This document shows positions 8,796-17,789 of a DNA stretch of 64,000 nt, piece after piece. The DNA comes from Krasilnikoviella flava (GTDB taxonomy: Bacteria > Actinomycetota > Actinomycetes > Actinomycetales > Cellulomonadaceae), in NCBI RefSeq assembly GCF_900167525.1, contig NZ_FUZQ01000007.1:186001-250000 (forward strand), written 5' to 3'. Both the position numbers and the translations under genes were made by a program. Numbering within the stretch: the stretch's first letter is position 1; every line of letters begins with the position of its first letter. The notes under the pieces are model-generated. The model did not search any database. It had not been told where the DNA came from and saw only the letters and a list, made by a program, of their open reading frames with translations.

Positions 8796-9743
8796 ATGGA
8801 CACCGATCCGGACCTGCCGCCGCTGCCGGCGCCGCTCGCGGAGGCGCTGGCGCGTTTCGACGAGTACCTCGAGGTCCAACGCGGGCACTCGGTGCACACG
8901 CGCCGCGCCTACCGCGCGGACGTCGGGTCGCTGCTGCGGTACGCCGTGCGGCACGGTGTCGACGAGCTGCCCGGTATCGACGTCGGAGTGCTGCGCGGGT
9001 GGCTCGCCACCCAGGCGGAGCGAGGTCTGGCCCGCGCGACCATCGCTCGCCGGGGTGCTGCCGCACGCACCTTCCTCCGCTGGGCGTACCGGGTCGGACT
9101 GGTCCAGCTGGACCCGACGGCGCGCCTGGCCAGCCCGAAGGTGCCGCGCACGCTGCCTACGGTGCTGAGCGCCGGTGCCGCGGCGGAGCTGCTCGACACG
9201 GCCCGCGAGGCCGCGCACGACGCCGAGCCGGAAGCCCGGCCGGCCGCTCTGCGGGCCTGGGCGGCTGCGGAGCTCTTGTACGGCAGCGGCATCCGTGTGG
9301 GCGAGCTGGTGCAGGTCGACGTGCCCGCCGTCGACCTCACGGAGCGCCTCGTCCGGGTGCTCGGCAAGGGCGGCAAGGAGCGGGTGGTGCCGTTCGGGCT
9401 GCCGGCGGCGCGCGCGGTGTCCGAGTGGCTCGCGCGCGGGAGACCGGCTCTGGCCCAGCCGACGTCCGGGGCCGCGCTGCTGCTCGGCGCGCGGGGCGGG
9501 CGTTGGGGGCAGCGGCAGATCCGCGACGCGGTGCACGTGCTGGCGGCCGAGGCCGGTGTCGAGGACATCGCCCCGCACGCGCTGCGGCACTCCGCCGCGA
9601 CGCACCTGCTGCAGGGCGGATCCGACCTGCGGTCCGTCCAGGAGGTGCTGGGGCACTCCGACCTGGGGACCACCCAGCGGTACACGCACGTGGACGACGA
9701 GCGGCTGCGCAAGGTCTTCGTCCAGGCGTTCCCGCGTGCCTGA
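8796..9743 (+). CDS. xerC: Tyrosine recombinase XerC
   Basis: Site-specific recombinase that resolves chromosome dimers at dif with XerD. Core-binding SAM-like domain at residues 10-95, then the catalytic domain with the Arg in YGSGIRVGEL, Lys in GKGGKERVVP, HALRHSAATHLL, and the nucleophilic Tyr in LGTTQRYTH. 315 aa. The ATG is 7 bases after CACACT (8783-8788), suggesting a leaderless transcript. Housekeeping xer gene at a conserved site near dprA, not a phage integrase. Confidence 0.93.
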   Translation: MDTDPDLPPLPAPLAEALARFDEYLEVQRGHSVHTRRAYRADVGSLLRYAVRHGVDELPGIDVGVLRGWLATQAERGLARATIARRGAAARTFLRWAYRVGLVQLDPTARLASPKVPRTLPTVLSAGAAAELLDTAREAAHDAEPEARPAALRAWAAAELLYGSGIRVGELVQVDVPAVDLTERLVRVLGKGGKERVVPFGLPAARAVSEWLARGRPALAQPTSGAALLLGARGGRWGQRQIRDAVHVLAAEAGVEDIAPHALRHSAATHLLQGGSDLRSVQEVLGHSDLGTTQRYTHVDDERLRKVFVQAFPRA

Positions 9744-9881
9744 GCTCGCCGCCGCTCGCGCAGGCTCCCCGACACGGTCGCCGCCAGCCTGGAGTCGGAG
9801 CCAGGCGACGAACTCCGGGTCGAACCTACGAGTCAGCAGGCTCGGAGCCCTCGAGGTCGGGTGGCCTGCCGACCCTCCGCC

Positions 9882-10490
9882 TCAGGGGCCTCCGGGCAGC
9901 AGCACGATGGGCGTGGCCTCCCCGACCAGGGCGAGCGGGTCGAGGTAGACGTCGCCGCGCAACACCCCCCAGTGCAGGCAGCCTGCGGGTGCACAGTGAC
10001 CGGGCACGGCGGCGAGCGTGCCCACGACGTCGCCCGCGCCCACCGCGTCTCCGAGGCGCACGGCAGGGGAGACCGGCTCGAAGGTGGAACGCAGCCCGTC
10101 GGCGTGCGTGACCACCACGACCGGCTTGTCCGCGACCTGTCCGGCGAACGAGACCACGCCGGGCGCGGGCGACCGCACCGGCTCGCCCGTCCGTGCGGCG
10201 AGGTCGACGCCGCGATGGCCCGCTCCCCACTCCTCGGCGGGCGGGTCGAAGGCGTGTGCCACCGCGCCCGTGACGGGGCGCTGCCATCCGTCCATCGCCG
10301 GGCCGGCGGTGGCCACGGGCGGAGCGACGTCGTCGTCCGCGGCCGCTGCGGACCCCGTGCCGGCGAGCCCGGCGAGCAGTGCGGCGAGCACGAGCCCGGC
10401 AGCGAGCAGGCCCCTGGGTGGGCCGCCCGCCCGGACAACGGTGGTCCGCACGTCGGGAGTCGGGCGGAGTGTCGTCTCGGGAAGGTCCAT
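9882..10490 (-). CDS. Secreted M23-type peptidase (LytM domain)
   Basis: 202 aa. A cationic N-terminus and hydrophobic segment (about 27-50, ending GTGSAAAA) form a signal peptide. The M23 domain holds HRGVDLAA and HWGVLRG, the metal-binding HxxxD and HxH-type remnants of LytM; it probably cleaves peptidoglycan cross-bridges or acts as a non-catalytic activator. The start is 6 bases after CATCCT (complement of 10497-10502), so it may be leaderless. Divergent from rpsB. Confidence 0.88.
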   Translation of the reverse strand: MDLPETTLRPTPDVRTTVVRAGGPPRGLLAAGLVLAALLAGLAGTGSAAAADDDVAPPVATAGPAMDGWQRPVTGAVAHAFDPPAEEWGAGHRGVDLAARTGEPVRSPAPGVVSFAGQVADKPVVVVTHADGLRSTFEPVSPAVRLGDAVGAGDVVGTLAAVPGHCAPAGCLHWGVLRGDVYLDPLALVGEATPIVLLPGGP

Positions 10491-10667
10491 GCGTGCAGGA
10501 TGGGGCAGGCGTGCGGGGCGAAGCGGCTCGCTGCCCCGCCCTGTGGACGGGCCCAGCCTGGGGGCAGCGTCGGACGCCGGGGGCTCGTCCGCTCGTCGTC
10601 GGTACCGGTCGGGGAACGGCTCCGGAGGGCCCTCGGCCCCGTGCGCGAGAGCCCCGCACAGGTCGGG

Positions 10668-11031
10668 TAGACTGGCTGCCGCGATCGGCTTGTGCCTCGC
10701 CTTCCCGAACCATCCCGGTGGATTCCCCGTGGACCGTCCTCGACGTCCCGCGGGCCCGCCAGGCCGGGGAGCGGCACAGCAGGTCGACTTCGCGCGTCAC
10801 GTACGCGCCTCGCGACCCGGTCCGCCGGGGTGCAGGGTGCGGCCGCGTCGGCAGCGGTCCGTCCCCGGGGAACCGGGAGCGGTGCCGGCCCGGCGTGACG
10901 CCAGGGGTGCCGGGTCAGATGCCCGTCACCGACGAACCGAGTACCGCGACCGGACACCTGCAGGTGCAGGACCGTTCGCCCGACGCGCGTGCAGCCCGGA
11001 GGATCCGGCGCACGCGGCGAAAGGACGTGTC
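10668..11031 (+). promoter_or_regulatory. rpsB promoter and long 5' leader
   Basis: The 541 bases between the M23 gene and rpsB contain no convincing coding frame. A good -10, TAGACT, is at 10668-10673 (no clear -35), which implies a leader of about 350 bases. Within it are the 12-bp palindrome CACCTGCAGGTG (10955-10966), the overlapping hairpin CCTGCA-GG-TGCAGG (10957-10970) and GTGACG...CGTCAC arms. Such a long structured leader would suit autogenous S2 control; inferred only. Confidence 0.4.
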
Positions 11032-11997
11032 ATGGCCGTCGTGACCATGCGCCAGCTCCTCGAGAGCGGTGTCCACTTCGGACACCAGACCCGCCGTTGG
11101 AACCCGAAGATGAAGCGGTTCATCTTCACGGAGCGCAACGGCATCTACATCGTCGACCTCCAGCAGTCGCTGTCGTACATCGACCGCGCCTACGAGTTCG
11201 TCAAGGAGACCGTCGCCCACGGCGGCAGCATCCTGTTCGTCGGCACCAAGAAGCAGGCGCAGGAGCCCGTGGCCGACCAGGCCGCCCGCGTCGGCATGCC
11301 GTACGTGAACCACCGCTGGCTCGGTGGCATGCTCACCAACTTCACCACCGTGCACAAGCGCCTCCAGCGCCTCAAGGAGCTCGAGGAGATCGACTTCGAC
11401 GACGTCGCCGGCTCCTCGCTGACGAAGAAGGAGCTCCTCGTCCTGCGTCGCGAGAAGGACAAGCTCGCGCGCACGCTCGGTGGCATCCGTGACATGGCCA
11501 AGACGCCGTCGGCGGTCTGGATCGTCGACACCAACAAGGAGCACCTGGCCGTCAACGAGGCGCGCAAGCTGGGTATCCCGGTCGTCGCGATCCTCGACAC
11601 CAACTGCGACCCCGACGACGTCGACTACGCCATCCCGGGCAACGACGACGCGATCCGCTCCGTCACCCTGCTGACCCGTGTGATCGCGGACGCGGCGGCC
11701 GAGGGCCTGCTGCAGCGTCACTCCGGCAAGAAGGGCGAGTCCGCGGAGACCACCGAGGCCGAGCCGCTGGCCGAGTGGGAGCGCGAGCTCCTGGCCGGCG
11801 CCGAGGCCGCGCAGGCCGAGGCCCCCGCCGACGCGGCTCCGGTCGCCGAGGAGGCTCCGGTCGCCGAGGAGGCTCCGGTCGCCGAGGAGGCCCCGGTCGC
11901 CGAGGAGACTCCCGCCGCCGAGGAGACCGAGGCGGCTCCGGCTGCCGAGGAGACGCCCGCCGCCGAGGGCGAGCAGGCCGCCGAGAAGTCCGAGTGA
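11032..11997 (+). CDS. rpsB: 30S ribosomal protein S2
   Basis: Late-assembling small-subunit protein. Residues 1 to about 255 are typical S2 ([44 protein letters not shown]). The 321-aa length reflects an acidic Ala/Glu tail built from repeated EEAPVA units encoded by an 18-base tandem repeat. ATG start with AAAGGA upstream. Cotranscribed with tsf through an intercistronic hairpin. Confidence 0.97.
   Translation: MAVVTMRQLLESGVHFGHQTRRWNPKMKRFIFTERNGIYIVDLQQSLSYIDRAYEFVKETVAHGGSILFVGTKKQAQEPVADQAARVGMPYVNHRWLGGMLTNFTTVHKRLQRLKELEEIDFDDVAGSSLTKKELLVLRREKDKLARTLGGIRDMAKTPSAVWIVDTNKEHLAVNEARKLGIPVVAILDTNCDPDDVDYAIPGNDDAIRSVTLLTRVIADAAAEGLLQRHSGKKGESAETTEAEPLAEWERELLAGAEAAQAEAPADAAPVAEEAPVAEEAPVAEEAPVAEETPAAEETEAAPAAEETPAAEGEQAAEKSE
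11836..11925 (+). repeat. Tandem 18-base repeat in rpsB tail
   Basis: Three identical copies of GCTCCGGTCGCCGAGGAG (11836-11889), then one copy with a single change and one more diverged copy, all in frame and encoding APVAEE-type units. Copy number could vary by slippage without breaking the frame. Confidence 0.9.
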
Positions 11998-12003
11998 GTC
12001 CTC

Positions 12004-12035
12004 GCGGGCCGGTCACTCTCGGGTGACCGGCCCGC
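12004..12035 (+). terminator. Intercistronic hairpin between rpsB and tsf
   Basis: A 13-bp perfect stem (12004-12016 with 12023-12035) with a 6-base loop and no U-tract. It could attenuate read-through or protect rpsB mRNA, giving more S2 than EF-Ts. Confidence 0.65.
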
Positions 12036-12110
12036 GGACCGCCGCACGTCCCTCTCCGCCCGGCACCCCGACCGGGGCCGGGCGGACTCGAACCAGCACG
12101 GAGGACATCC

Positions 12111-12950
12111 ATGGCGAACTACACCGCCGCTGACATCAAGGCGCTGCGCGAGCGCACCGGTGCCGGCATGCTCGACGTCAAGAAGGCGCTCGACGAGGCC
12201 GACGGCAACACCGACCAGGCGATCGAGATCATCCGCAAGAAGGGCCTGGCGCGTGCCGCCAAGCGCGAGGGCAACGCGACCACCGAGGGCCTTGTGGCCG
12301 TCAAGGTCGAGGACTCGGCCGCCGGCCAGGTCGCCACGATGATCGAGCTCGACGCCGAGACGGACTTCGTCGTCAAGAACTCGACGTTCATCGCGCTCGC
12401 CGACGCCGTCCTCGACGCCGTCGCCGCCGCGGGTGCCACGGACGCCGAGTCCGGCCTTGCCGCCCCGGCCGCCGAGGGCACTGTCGCCGACACGATCGCC
12501 GCCCAGGGCGCCACGATGGGGGAGAAGGTCGTGCTGCGTCGCGTGGCCCGCCTCGAGGGCCCCAAGGTGACGACCTACCTGCACAAGACGGCCAAGGACC
12601 TGCCGCCGTCGATCGGCGTGCTCGTCGCGACCGACGACGCCGCCGAGCCGGTCGCCAAGGACGTCGCGCAGCACATCGCGGCCCTGTCGCCGAAGTACCT
12701 CTCCCGCGACGACGTCCCCGCGGACGTCGTCGCCAAGGAGCGGGAGATCGCGCGCGAGGTCTCGATCGCCGAGGGCAAGCCCGAGGCCGCGCTGCCGAAG
12801 ATCGTCGAGGGGCGCCTGAACGGCTTCTTCAAGGACGCCGTGCTCGTCGACCAGCCGCTGGCCAAGGACACGAAGACGACTGTCGCCAAGCACGTCGCCG
12901 CCACCGGCGGCAACCTGCTGGGCTTCGTCCGCTTCCGCGTCGGCAGCTGA
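12111..12950 (+). CDS. tsf: Elongation factor Ts
   Basis: Guanine-nucleotide exchange factor for EF-Tu. 279 aa. An N-terminal UBA-like domain carries [18 protein letters not shown] and EF-Ts signature 2 appears as [12 protein letters not shown]. Full-length and normal. ATG start with ACGGAGGAC upstream. Part of the conserved rpsB-tsf pair, ended by a strong hairpin. Confidence 0.97.
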   Translation: MANYTAADIKALRERTGAGMLDVKKALDEADGNTDQAIEIIRKKGLARAAKREGNATTEGLVAVKVEDSAAGQVATMIELDAETDFVVKNSTFIALADAVLDAVAAAGATDAESGLAAPAAEGTVADTIAAQGATMGEKVVLRRVARLEGPKVTTYLHKTAKDLPPSIGVLVATDDAAEPVAKDVAQHIAALSPKYLSRDDVPADVVAKEREIAREVSIAEGKPEAALPKIVEGRLNGFFKDAVLVDQPLAKDTKTTVAKHVAATGGNLLGFVRFRVGS

Positions 12951-12966
12951 CGCCCACCAGCGTCCA

Positions 12967-13000
12967 GGCCCGACCGCACCGTGCGCGGTGCGGTCGGGCC
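12967..13000 (+). terminator. Terminator of rpsB-tsf
   Basis: A 14-bp perfect stem (12967-12980 with 12987-13000), loop GTGCGC, followed by TTCGCG. It separates tsf from pyrH. Confidence 0.8.
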
Positions 13001-13183
13001 TTCGCGTACCCGCTCGGCCGTCCGGCTGACGGAGCGGGATCTGCCGTCCGGTGCCAGGATGCGCGGAGGGTGACCACAGAACCACCGGGCGCGGGCGCGC
13101 CCGGACCCGCCCGCGGCGCCGAGGCGCCGCGCGGCGGACGCGGAACATGCCGGCAGGCATGCGGAACAGACCAGAGAGCGACG

Positions 13184-13951
13184 GTGACGCACGTGACCGA
13201 GACCAAGCAGACCGAACCGACCTCCACGGCGGCGGAGCAGGCGCCCGCACGCCGGGTGCTCCTCAAGCTGTCCGGCGAGACCTTCGGCGGCGGCAGCGTG
13301 GGTCTCGCGACCGACGTCGTGCGACGGATCGCTCAGGAGATCGGTGACGCCGTACGCCAGGGCGTGCAGGTCGCGATCGTCTCCGGCGGCGGCAACTTCT
13401 TCCGCGGCGCCGAGCTCTCGCGCGCGGGCCTGGACCGGGCCCGCGCCGACTACATGGGCATGCTCGGCACGGTGATGAACTGTCTCGCCCTGCAGGACTT
13501 CCTCGAGCAGGACGGCGTGAAGACGCGCGTGCAGACCGCGATCACCATGGGGCAGGTCGCCGAGCCGTACATCCCGCTGCGCGCGATCCGCCACCTGGAG
13601 AAGGGCCGCGTCGTGATCTTCGGCGCCGGCGCCGGCATGCCGTACTTCTCCACCGACACGGTCTCGGTCCAGCGCGCGCTGGAGACGCACTGCGACGAGG
13701 TCCTCATGGGCAAGAACGGCGTGGACGCCGTCTACTCGGCCGACCCGCGCACGAATCCCGACGCCGAGCGCCTGGAGCACCTGACCTACACCGACGCGCT
13801 GGTGCGCGGGCTCAACGTGATGGACGCCACGGCACTGTCCCTGTGCCGGGACAACGACGTGCGCATGCGCGTCTTCGGCCTCGAGGAGACCGGTAACGTG
13901 ACGCGCGCACTGCTGGGCGAGAAGATTGGCACGCTGGTCACCACCCGCTGA
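13184..13951 (+). CDS. pyrH: Uridylate (UMP) kinase
   Basis: Converts UMP to UDP for pyrimidine nucleotide synthesis; amino-acid-kinase fold. [14 protein letters not shown] forms the ATP-binding start, with [13 protein letters not shown] and [14 protein letters not shown] later. 255 aa from the GTG at 13184, 7 bases after AGAGAG. The GTG at 13193 is an equally possible start, and the frame stays open to 13070 but that extension looks unlike PyrH. Followed by frr, cdsA, rlmN. Confidence 0.94.
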   Translation: MTHVTETKQTEPTSTAAEQAPARRVLLKLSGETFGGGSVGLATDVVRRIAQEIGDAVRQGVQVAIVSGGGNFFRGAELSRAGLDRARADYMGMLGTVMNCLALQDFLEQDGVKTRVQTAITMGQVAEPYIPLRAIRHLEKGRVVIFGAGAGMPYFSTDTVSVQRALETHCDEVLMGKNGVDAVYSADPRTNPDAERLEHLTYTDALVRGLNVMDATALSLCRDNDVRMRVFGLEETGNVTRALLGEKIGTLVTTR

Positions 13952-14048
13952 CGCCGCACCGGCTCCGGCCGGCACGGCGGCGAGCATGCACCGGCGAGCA
14001 CGACACCACCACGAGCACGACGAGCAGGACGACGAGAATGGAGCACCG

Positions 14049-14606
14049 GTGATCGACGACACCCTCCTCGAGGCCGAGGACAAGATGGACAGGGCGATCG
14101 AGGTCGCCAAGGAGGACTTCGCGGGGATCCGCACCGGCCGGGCGAACGCCGGCATGTTCTCGAAGATCACCGTGGACTACTACGGCGCCCCCACGCCGCT
14201 GCAGCAGCTCGCGTCGTTCAACATCCCGGACGCGCGCACGGTGCTCATCTCCCCGTTCGACAAGGGCTCGATGACGACCATCGAGAAGGCGCTGCGCGAG
14301 TCCGACCTCGGCGTCAACCCGTCGAACGACGGCAACGCGATCCGCATCGTCATGCCCGCCCTCACCGAGGAGCGGCGTCGTGACTACGTGAAGATGGCCA
14401 AGACGAAGGCGGAGGACGCCCGCATCTCCGTGCGCAACGTCCGCCGCAAGGCCAAGGAGGAGCTCGACCGCATCGTCAAGGACGGCGAGGCCGGCGAGGA
14501 CGAGGTGGCCCGTGCCGAGAAGGAGCTGGAGTCGCTGACGAAGAAGCACGTCGAGGCGGTCGACCAGCTGCTCGCCGGCAAGGAGAGCGAGCTGCTCGAG
14601 GTCTGA
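14049..14606 (+). CDS. frr: Ribosome recycling factor
   Basis: Splits post-termination ribosomes together with EF-G. 185 aa, the standard length, from the GTG at 14049 (GATGGAGC-like site upstream), beginning [20 protein letters not shown]. The conserved core [21 protein letters not shown] and the C-terminal coiled-coil arm [22 protein letters not shown] are intact. The stop shares one base with the cdsA start. Confidence 0.97.
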   Translation: MIDDTLLEAEDKMDRAIEVAKEDFAGIRTGRANAGMFSKITVDYYGAPTPLQQLASFNIPDARTVLISPFDKGSMTTIEKALRESDLGVNPSNDGNAIRIVMPALTEERRRDYVKMAKTKAEDARISVRNVRRKAKEELDRIVKDGEAGEDEVARAEKELESLTKKHVEAVDQLLAGKESELLEV

Positions 14607-15502
14607 TGGTGGCCCATCCCTCCGAACCGGGCGAGGACGCGTCCCCGCTCGACCCGGCCACCGGCGGGGCGGCCGGCCCGACGTCGTCGCGCGCCGGCCG
14701 CAACCTGCCCGTGGCGATCGCCGTCGGCGTGCTGCTGCTCGTCGGCGTCGCGGCGTCCCTGTGGTTCCGGCCGGAGCCGTTCGTCGTGGTCGCGGCCGTC
14801 GCCGTGGGCGCCGCGCTCTGGGAGCTGCGACAGGCGTTCGCCCGCCGGGACATCCACCTGCCGATGCTCCCGCTCCAGGTGGGCGGGGCCGGGATGGTCG
14901 TCTCCGCGTACACGTCGGGGCCGGAGGCCCTCCTCGTCGCGTACGTGCTGACCGTCGGCGCCGTCGTCGTGTGGCGGGTGCTGGACGGCCCGGGCCCGCA
15001 GGCGCTGCGCGACTGCGCCGCCGCGGTCTTCGCGGCCACCTACGTGCCGTTCCTGGCGGGCTTCGTCCTCCTGCTGCTCGCGCAGCCGGACGGCGAGCTG
15101 CGGGTGGCCCTGTTCATCCTGCTGGCCGTCGCGAACGACACCGGCGGGTACATCGCCGGGGTGACGATGGGCCGCCACCCGTTGGCACCCACCGTGAGCC
15201 CGAAGAAGACCTGGGAGGGCCTGGCAGGCTCGCTCGTGCTCGCCACCGCCGTGGGCGTCGCGGGTGCGGTTCTGGCCCTCGATGCCAGCCCGGTGCTCGG
15301 CATCGTGCTGGGCGTGCTGACCGCGATCACGGCCACCGTGGGCGACCTCGCTGAGTCGCTCATCAAGAGGGACCTAGAATTGAAGGACATGGGTTCGCTG
15401 CTCCCGGGTCACGGGGGTGTGCTGGACCGTCTCGACTCGCTGGTCGTCACCGCCCCGTTCGTGTACCTCGTGCTCACCATGGCGCCGTCGACCGCCCTGT
15501 AA
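14606..15502 (+). CDS. cdsA: Phosphatidate cytidylyltransferase
   Basis: Integral membrane enzyme that makes CDP-diacylglycerol from CTP and phosphatidic acid for phospholipid synthesis. 298 aa; a polar N-terminus of about 35 residues, then about eight membrane segments. The CDP-alcohol signature is clear: SPKKTWEGLAGS and SLIKRDLELKDMGSLLPGHG with the catalytic Asp pair. ATG overlaps the frr stop, so translation is coupled. Confidence 0.95.
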   Translation: MVAHPSEPGEDASPLDPATGGAAGPTSSRAGRNLPVAIAVGVLLLVGVAASLWFRPEPFVVVAAVAVGAALWELRQAFARRDIHLPMLPLQVGGAGMVVSAYTSGPEALLVAYVLTVGAVVVWRVLDGPGPQALRDCAAAVFAATYVPFLAGFVLLLLAQPDGELRVALFILLAVANDTGGYIAGVTMGRHPLAPTVSPKKTWEGLAGSLVLATAVGVAGAVLALDASPVLGIVLGVLTAITATVGDLAESLIKRDLELKDMGSLLPGHGGVLDRLDSLVVTAPFVYLVLTMAPSTAL

Positions 15503-15511
15503 GGAATCCTC

Positions 15512-16699
15512 ATGCCCCCCACCTCCGCCCGTCCCGCGACGTCCGGCGCCGACCTCGGGATCCCCGCGATCCGGCCGGGCGACGAGACCGCGCCGATGCC
15601 CCTGCAGATGGCGCCGCGCCGCCGGGGCAAGCCGCCGAAGCACTTCGCCGACCTCACGCCGGCGGAGCGCGTCGCGTCGATGGAGGCGATGGGGGAGAAG
15701 CCGTTCCGGGCGAAGCAGCTCGCGACGCACTACTTCCAGCACTACACGTCCGACCCGGAGCAGATGACCGACCTGCCGGCGACGACGCGTGAGGCCATCG
15801 CGACGACGATGTTCCCGCAGCTCATCCGTCCGACCCGGCGCCTCGAGGCCGACGGCGGCACCACCGTCAAGACGCTCTGGCACCTGTTCGACGACGCCAA
15901 GGTCGAGTCCGTGCTCATGCGCTACCCGCAACGGACCACGCTGTGCGTGTCGTCCCAGGCGGGCTGCGGCATGGCGTGCCCGTTCTGCGCGACCGGTCAG
16001 CTGGGCCTCACGCGCAACCTGTCGACGGCGGAGATCCTGGAGCAGGTGCGCGCGGCGAACCGGTCGCTCGCCGCGGGCGAGATCCCCGGTGGGCCGACGC
16101 GGCTGAACAACCTGGTCTTCATGGGCATGGGCGAGCCGCTGGCGAACCCGAAGGCTGTCTTCGAGACGGTGCGTGCGCTCGTCGCGCCCCAGCCCGAGGG
16201 TTTCGGCATGTCGGCGCGCAACATCACGGTCTCCACGGTCGGCCTCGTGCCGGCGATCGAGAAGCTCACCAAGCTCGAGATCCCGGTGACGCTCGCGCTG
16301 AGCCTGCACGCTCCGGACGACGACCTGCGCAGCGAGCTCGTGCCGATCAACACCCGCTGGAGCGTGGACGAGGCCCTGGACGCCGCGCGGCGCTACTTCG
16401 AGGTGACCGGTCGGCGGGTGTCGATCGAGTACGCGCTCATCAAGGACATGAACGACCACGGCTGGCGGGCCGACCTTCTGGGGAAGAAGCTCAACGCGCG
16501 CGGGCGCGGCTGGGTGCACGTGAACCCCATCCCGCTCAACCCCACTCCCGGCTCGATCTGGACCGCGAGCGACCGTGCCGTCGAGGACGAGTTTGTGGCA
16601 CGCTTGCGCGGGCACGGCATCCCCACCACGATCCGTGACACCCGCGGGAGCGACATCGACGGCGCTTGCGGGCAGCTGGCGGCCGAGGAGGACGAGTGA
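15512..16699 (+). CDS. rlmN: Dual-specificity rRNA/tRNA methyltransferase RlmN
   Basis: Radical-SAM enzyme that methylates C2 of A2503 in 23S rRNA and A37 of some tRNAs. The CxxxCxxC iron-sulfur motif is [21 protein letters not shown] and the late ACGQL, holding the methyl-carrying Cys, are present. 395 aa with an extended N-terminus. GGAAT precedes the ATG. Its stop overlaps the next gene (GTGA). Confidence 0.96.
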   Translation: MPPTSARPATSGADLGIPAIRPGDETAPMPLQMAPRRRGKPPKHFADLTPAERVASMEAMGEKPFRAKQLATHYFQHYTSDPEQMTDLPATTREAIATTMFPQLIRPTRRLEADGGTTVKTLWHLFDDAKVESVLMRYPQRTTLCVSSQAGCGMACPFCATGQLGLTRNLSTAEILEQVRAANRSLAAGEIPGGPTRLNNLVFMGMGEPLANPKAVFETVRALVAPQPEGFGMSARNITVSTVGLVPAIEKLTKLEIPVTLALSLHAPDDDLRSELVPINTRWSVDEALDAARRYFEVTGRRVSIEYALIKDMNDHGWRADLLGKKLNARGRGWVHVNPIPLNPTPGSIWTASDRAVEDEFVARLRGHGIPTTIRDTRGSDIDGACGQLAAEEDE

Positions 16700-17247
16700 G
16701 CGCACTGTTCAGCACGGTGTCCGGGATGCGCACCGGGTACGACCGGGACGAGGTCGAGGACTTCTTCGACCACGCCCGGCAGGCCTACGAGGGCCGCACC
16801 GCGGAGCCCCTGTCGCACGCGGACATCCAGGTGTCGACGTTCGACCTGGTGCGCGGCGGGTACGACACGCACGAGGTCGACGCGGCGCTGGACCGGCTCG
16901 AGGCCGCGTTCATCGCGCGGCAGCGCGCCGAGTACGTCGCGGCACACGGCCAGGAGGCCTGGATGGCGGCGTTGGCCGACCGTGCCCGCACGATGTACGG
17001 GCGCCTGGGGCGCCCCGACGGGGAGAAGTTCGCCCCGGCCGAGCGCGGCGAGCAGGGCTACGACACCGACGACGTCGACGCGCTGTGCGACCGGCTCGTC
17101 GCGTACTTCGACCGGCAGGAGCCGCTGACGTCCGGGGAGATCCGCTCGGCCACCTTCGGCCGGGCCAAGGGTTCGGACGGCTATGCCGAGGGTTCGGTCG
17201 ACCGGTTCTTCGCCCGCGCGATCGAGGTGCTGCTCGGGGTCGAGTGA
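16696..17247 (+). CDS. DivIVA-domain-like protein
   Basis: 183 aa, no membrane segment or signal peptide. Three imperfect copies of a short DivIVA-type module (F-x-x-GYDxDEVDxFFDR) occur: [15 protein letters not shown] near residue 13, [15 protein letters not shown] near 55, and [14 protein letters not shown] near 120, with a fourth weaker [12 protein letters not shown] at the end. Such proteins are coiled-coil, membrane-curvature or Wag31-associated factors; exact role unknown. Translationally coupled to rlmN and closed by a terminator. Confidence 0.8.
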   Translation: MSALFSTVSGMRTGYDRDEVEDFFDHARQAYEGRTAEPLSHADIQVSTFDLVRGGYDTHEVDAALDRLEAAFIARQRAEYVAAHGQEAWMAALADRARTMYGRLGRPDGEKFAPAERGEQGYDTDDVDALCDRLVAYFDRQEPLTSGEIRSATFGRAKGSDGYAEGSVDRFFARAIEVLLGVE

Positions 17248-17271
17248 CCCGACCGGGCGAGCACGTGCGCC

Positions 17272-17304
17272 GAGGGGCCGCCGACCACGGGTCGGCGGCC
17301 CCTC
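17272..17304 (+). terminator. Bidirectional terminator
   Basis: A 15-bp perfect stem (17272-17286 with 17290-17304) with an ACG loop, between the convergent DivIVA-like and merR genes, so it can serve both strands. Confidence 0.8.
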
Positions 17305-17314
17305 GCCGTGTCCG

Positions 17315-17719
17315 TCAGCGCCCGGCGGAGGGCGTCGCGCCTGCCGCGGCCTCCGAGAGCAGCGCGGCGTGCTCGGTCCGGGTGAGGACGTCGCGGATCG
17401 TGTCCCGGCTGCGCGTGAGGCAGGCGATCTTGTCCTCGATGCCGACCAGCTCGTCGGCGAGCATCTCCGCGACCGTGCGAGGGCACGCCGGCGCCTCGGA
17501 GGCGCTCGCGACCTCCAGGTCGAGCAGCACCTTGATCAGCCGCGTCGGGATTCCGGCGCGCACCATGCCCGCGACCCTGGACACCCGCTCGACGTCGACG
17601 TCGGAGTAGGTCCGGTACCCGTTCGCGGCGCGGTCCGCCACGAGCAGGCCCTGCTGCTCGTAGTACCGCACGAGGCGGGGAGCCACGCCCGTGCGCCGGG
17701 CCACGTCGCCGATCTTCAT
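17315..17719 (-). CDS. MerR family transcriptional regulator
   Basis: 134 aa. Winged HTH with MKIGDVARRTGVAPRLVRYYEQQGLL, YRTYSDVDVERV, then a dimerisation helix and a short C-terminus with a single Cys in APACPRTV and one in KIACLTR. The small-drug type (no metal-binding CxxC loop) fits a regulator of the divergent MFS exporter. The start is the ATG at the conserved MKIGDVA. A MerR-type spacer promoter lies in between. Confidence 0.93.
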   Translation of the reverse strand: MKIGDVARRTGVAPRLVRYYEQQGLLVADRAANGYRTYSDVDVERVSRVAGMVRAGIPTRLIKVLLDLEVASASEAPACPRTVAEMLADELVGIEDKIACLTRSRDTIRDVLTRTEHAALLSEAAAGATPSAGR

Positions 17720-17750
17720 GTCCGACCTCTCGTCGTGACCGGGGTCACAC

Positions 17751-17782
17751 TTGACATTGACATCAGTGTCAAACTCTAGCGT
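17751..17782 (+). promoter_or_regulatory. MerR-type promoter/operator of the MFS exporter
   Basis: TTGACA (17751-17756) and TAGCGT (17777-17782) are 20 bases apart, longer than the normal 17-18, as in MerR-activated promoters. The spacer holds the inverted repeat TTGACA-TCAG-TGTCAA (17757-17772). The ATG at 17790 is 7 bases after the -10, so the transcript is probably leaderless. The reverse strand has TTGACA facing merR. Confidence 0.7.
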
Positions 17783-17789
17783 CGTTGCC

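Noticed and set aside
13070-13183. Longer PyrH start at GTG 13070
   Set aside because: The extension is Arg/Pro/Gly-rich and not part of UMP kinases, and the nearby CAGGAT is 9 bases away, not 6-7.
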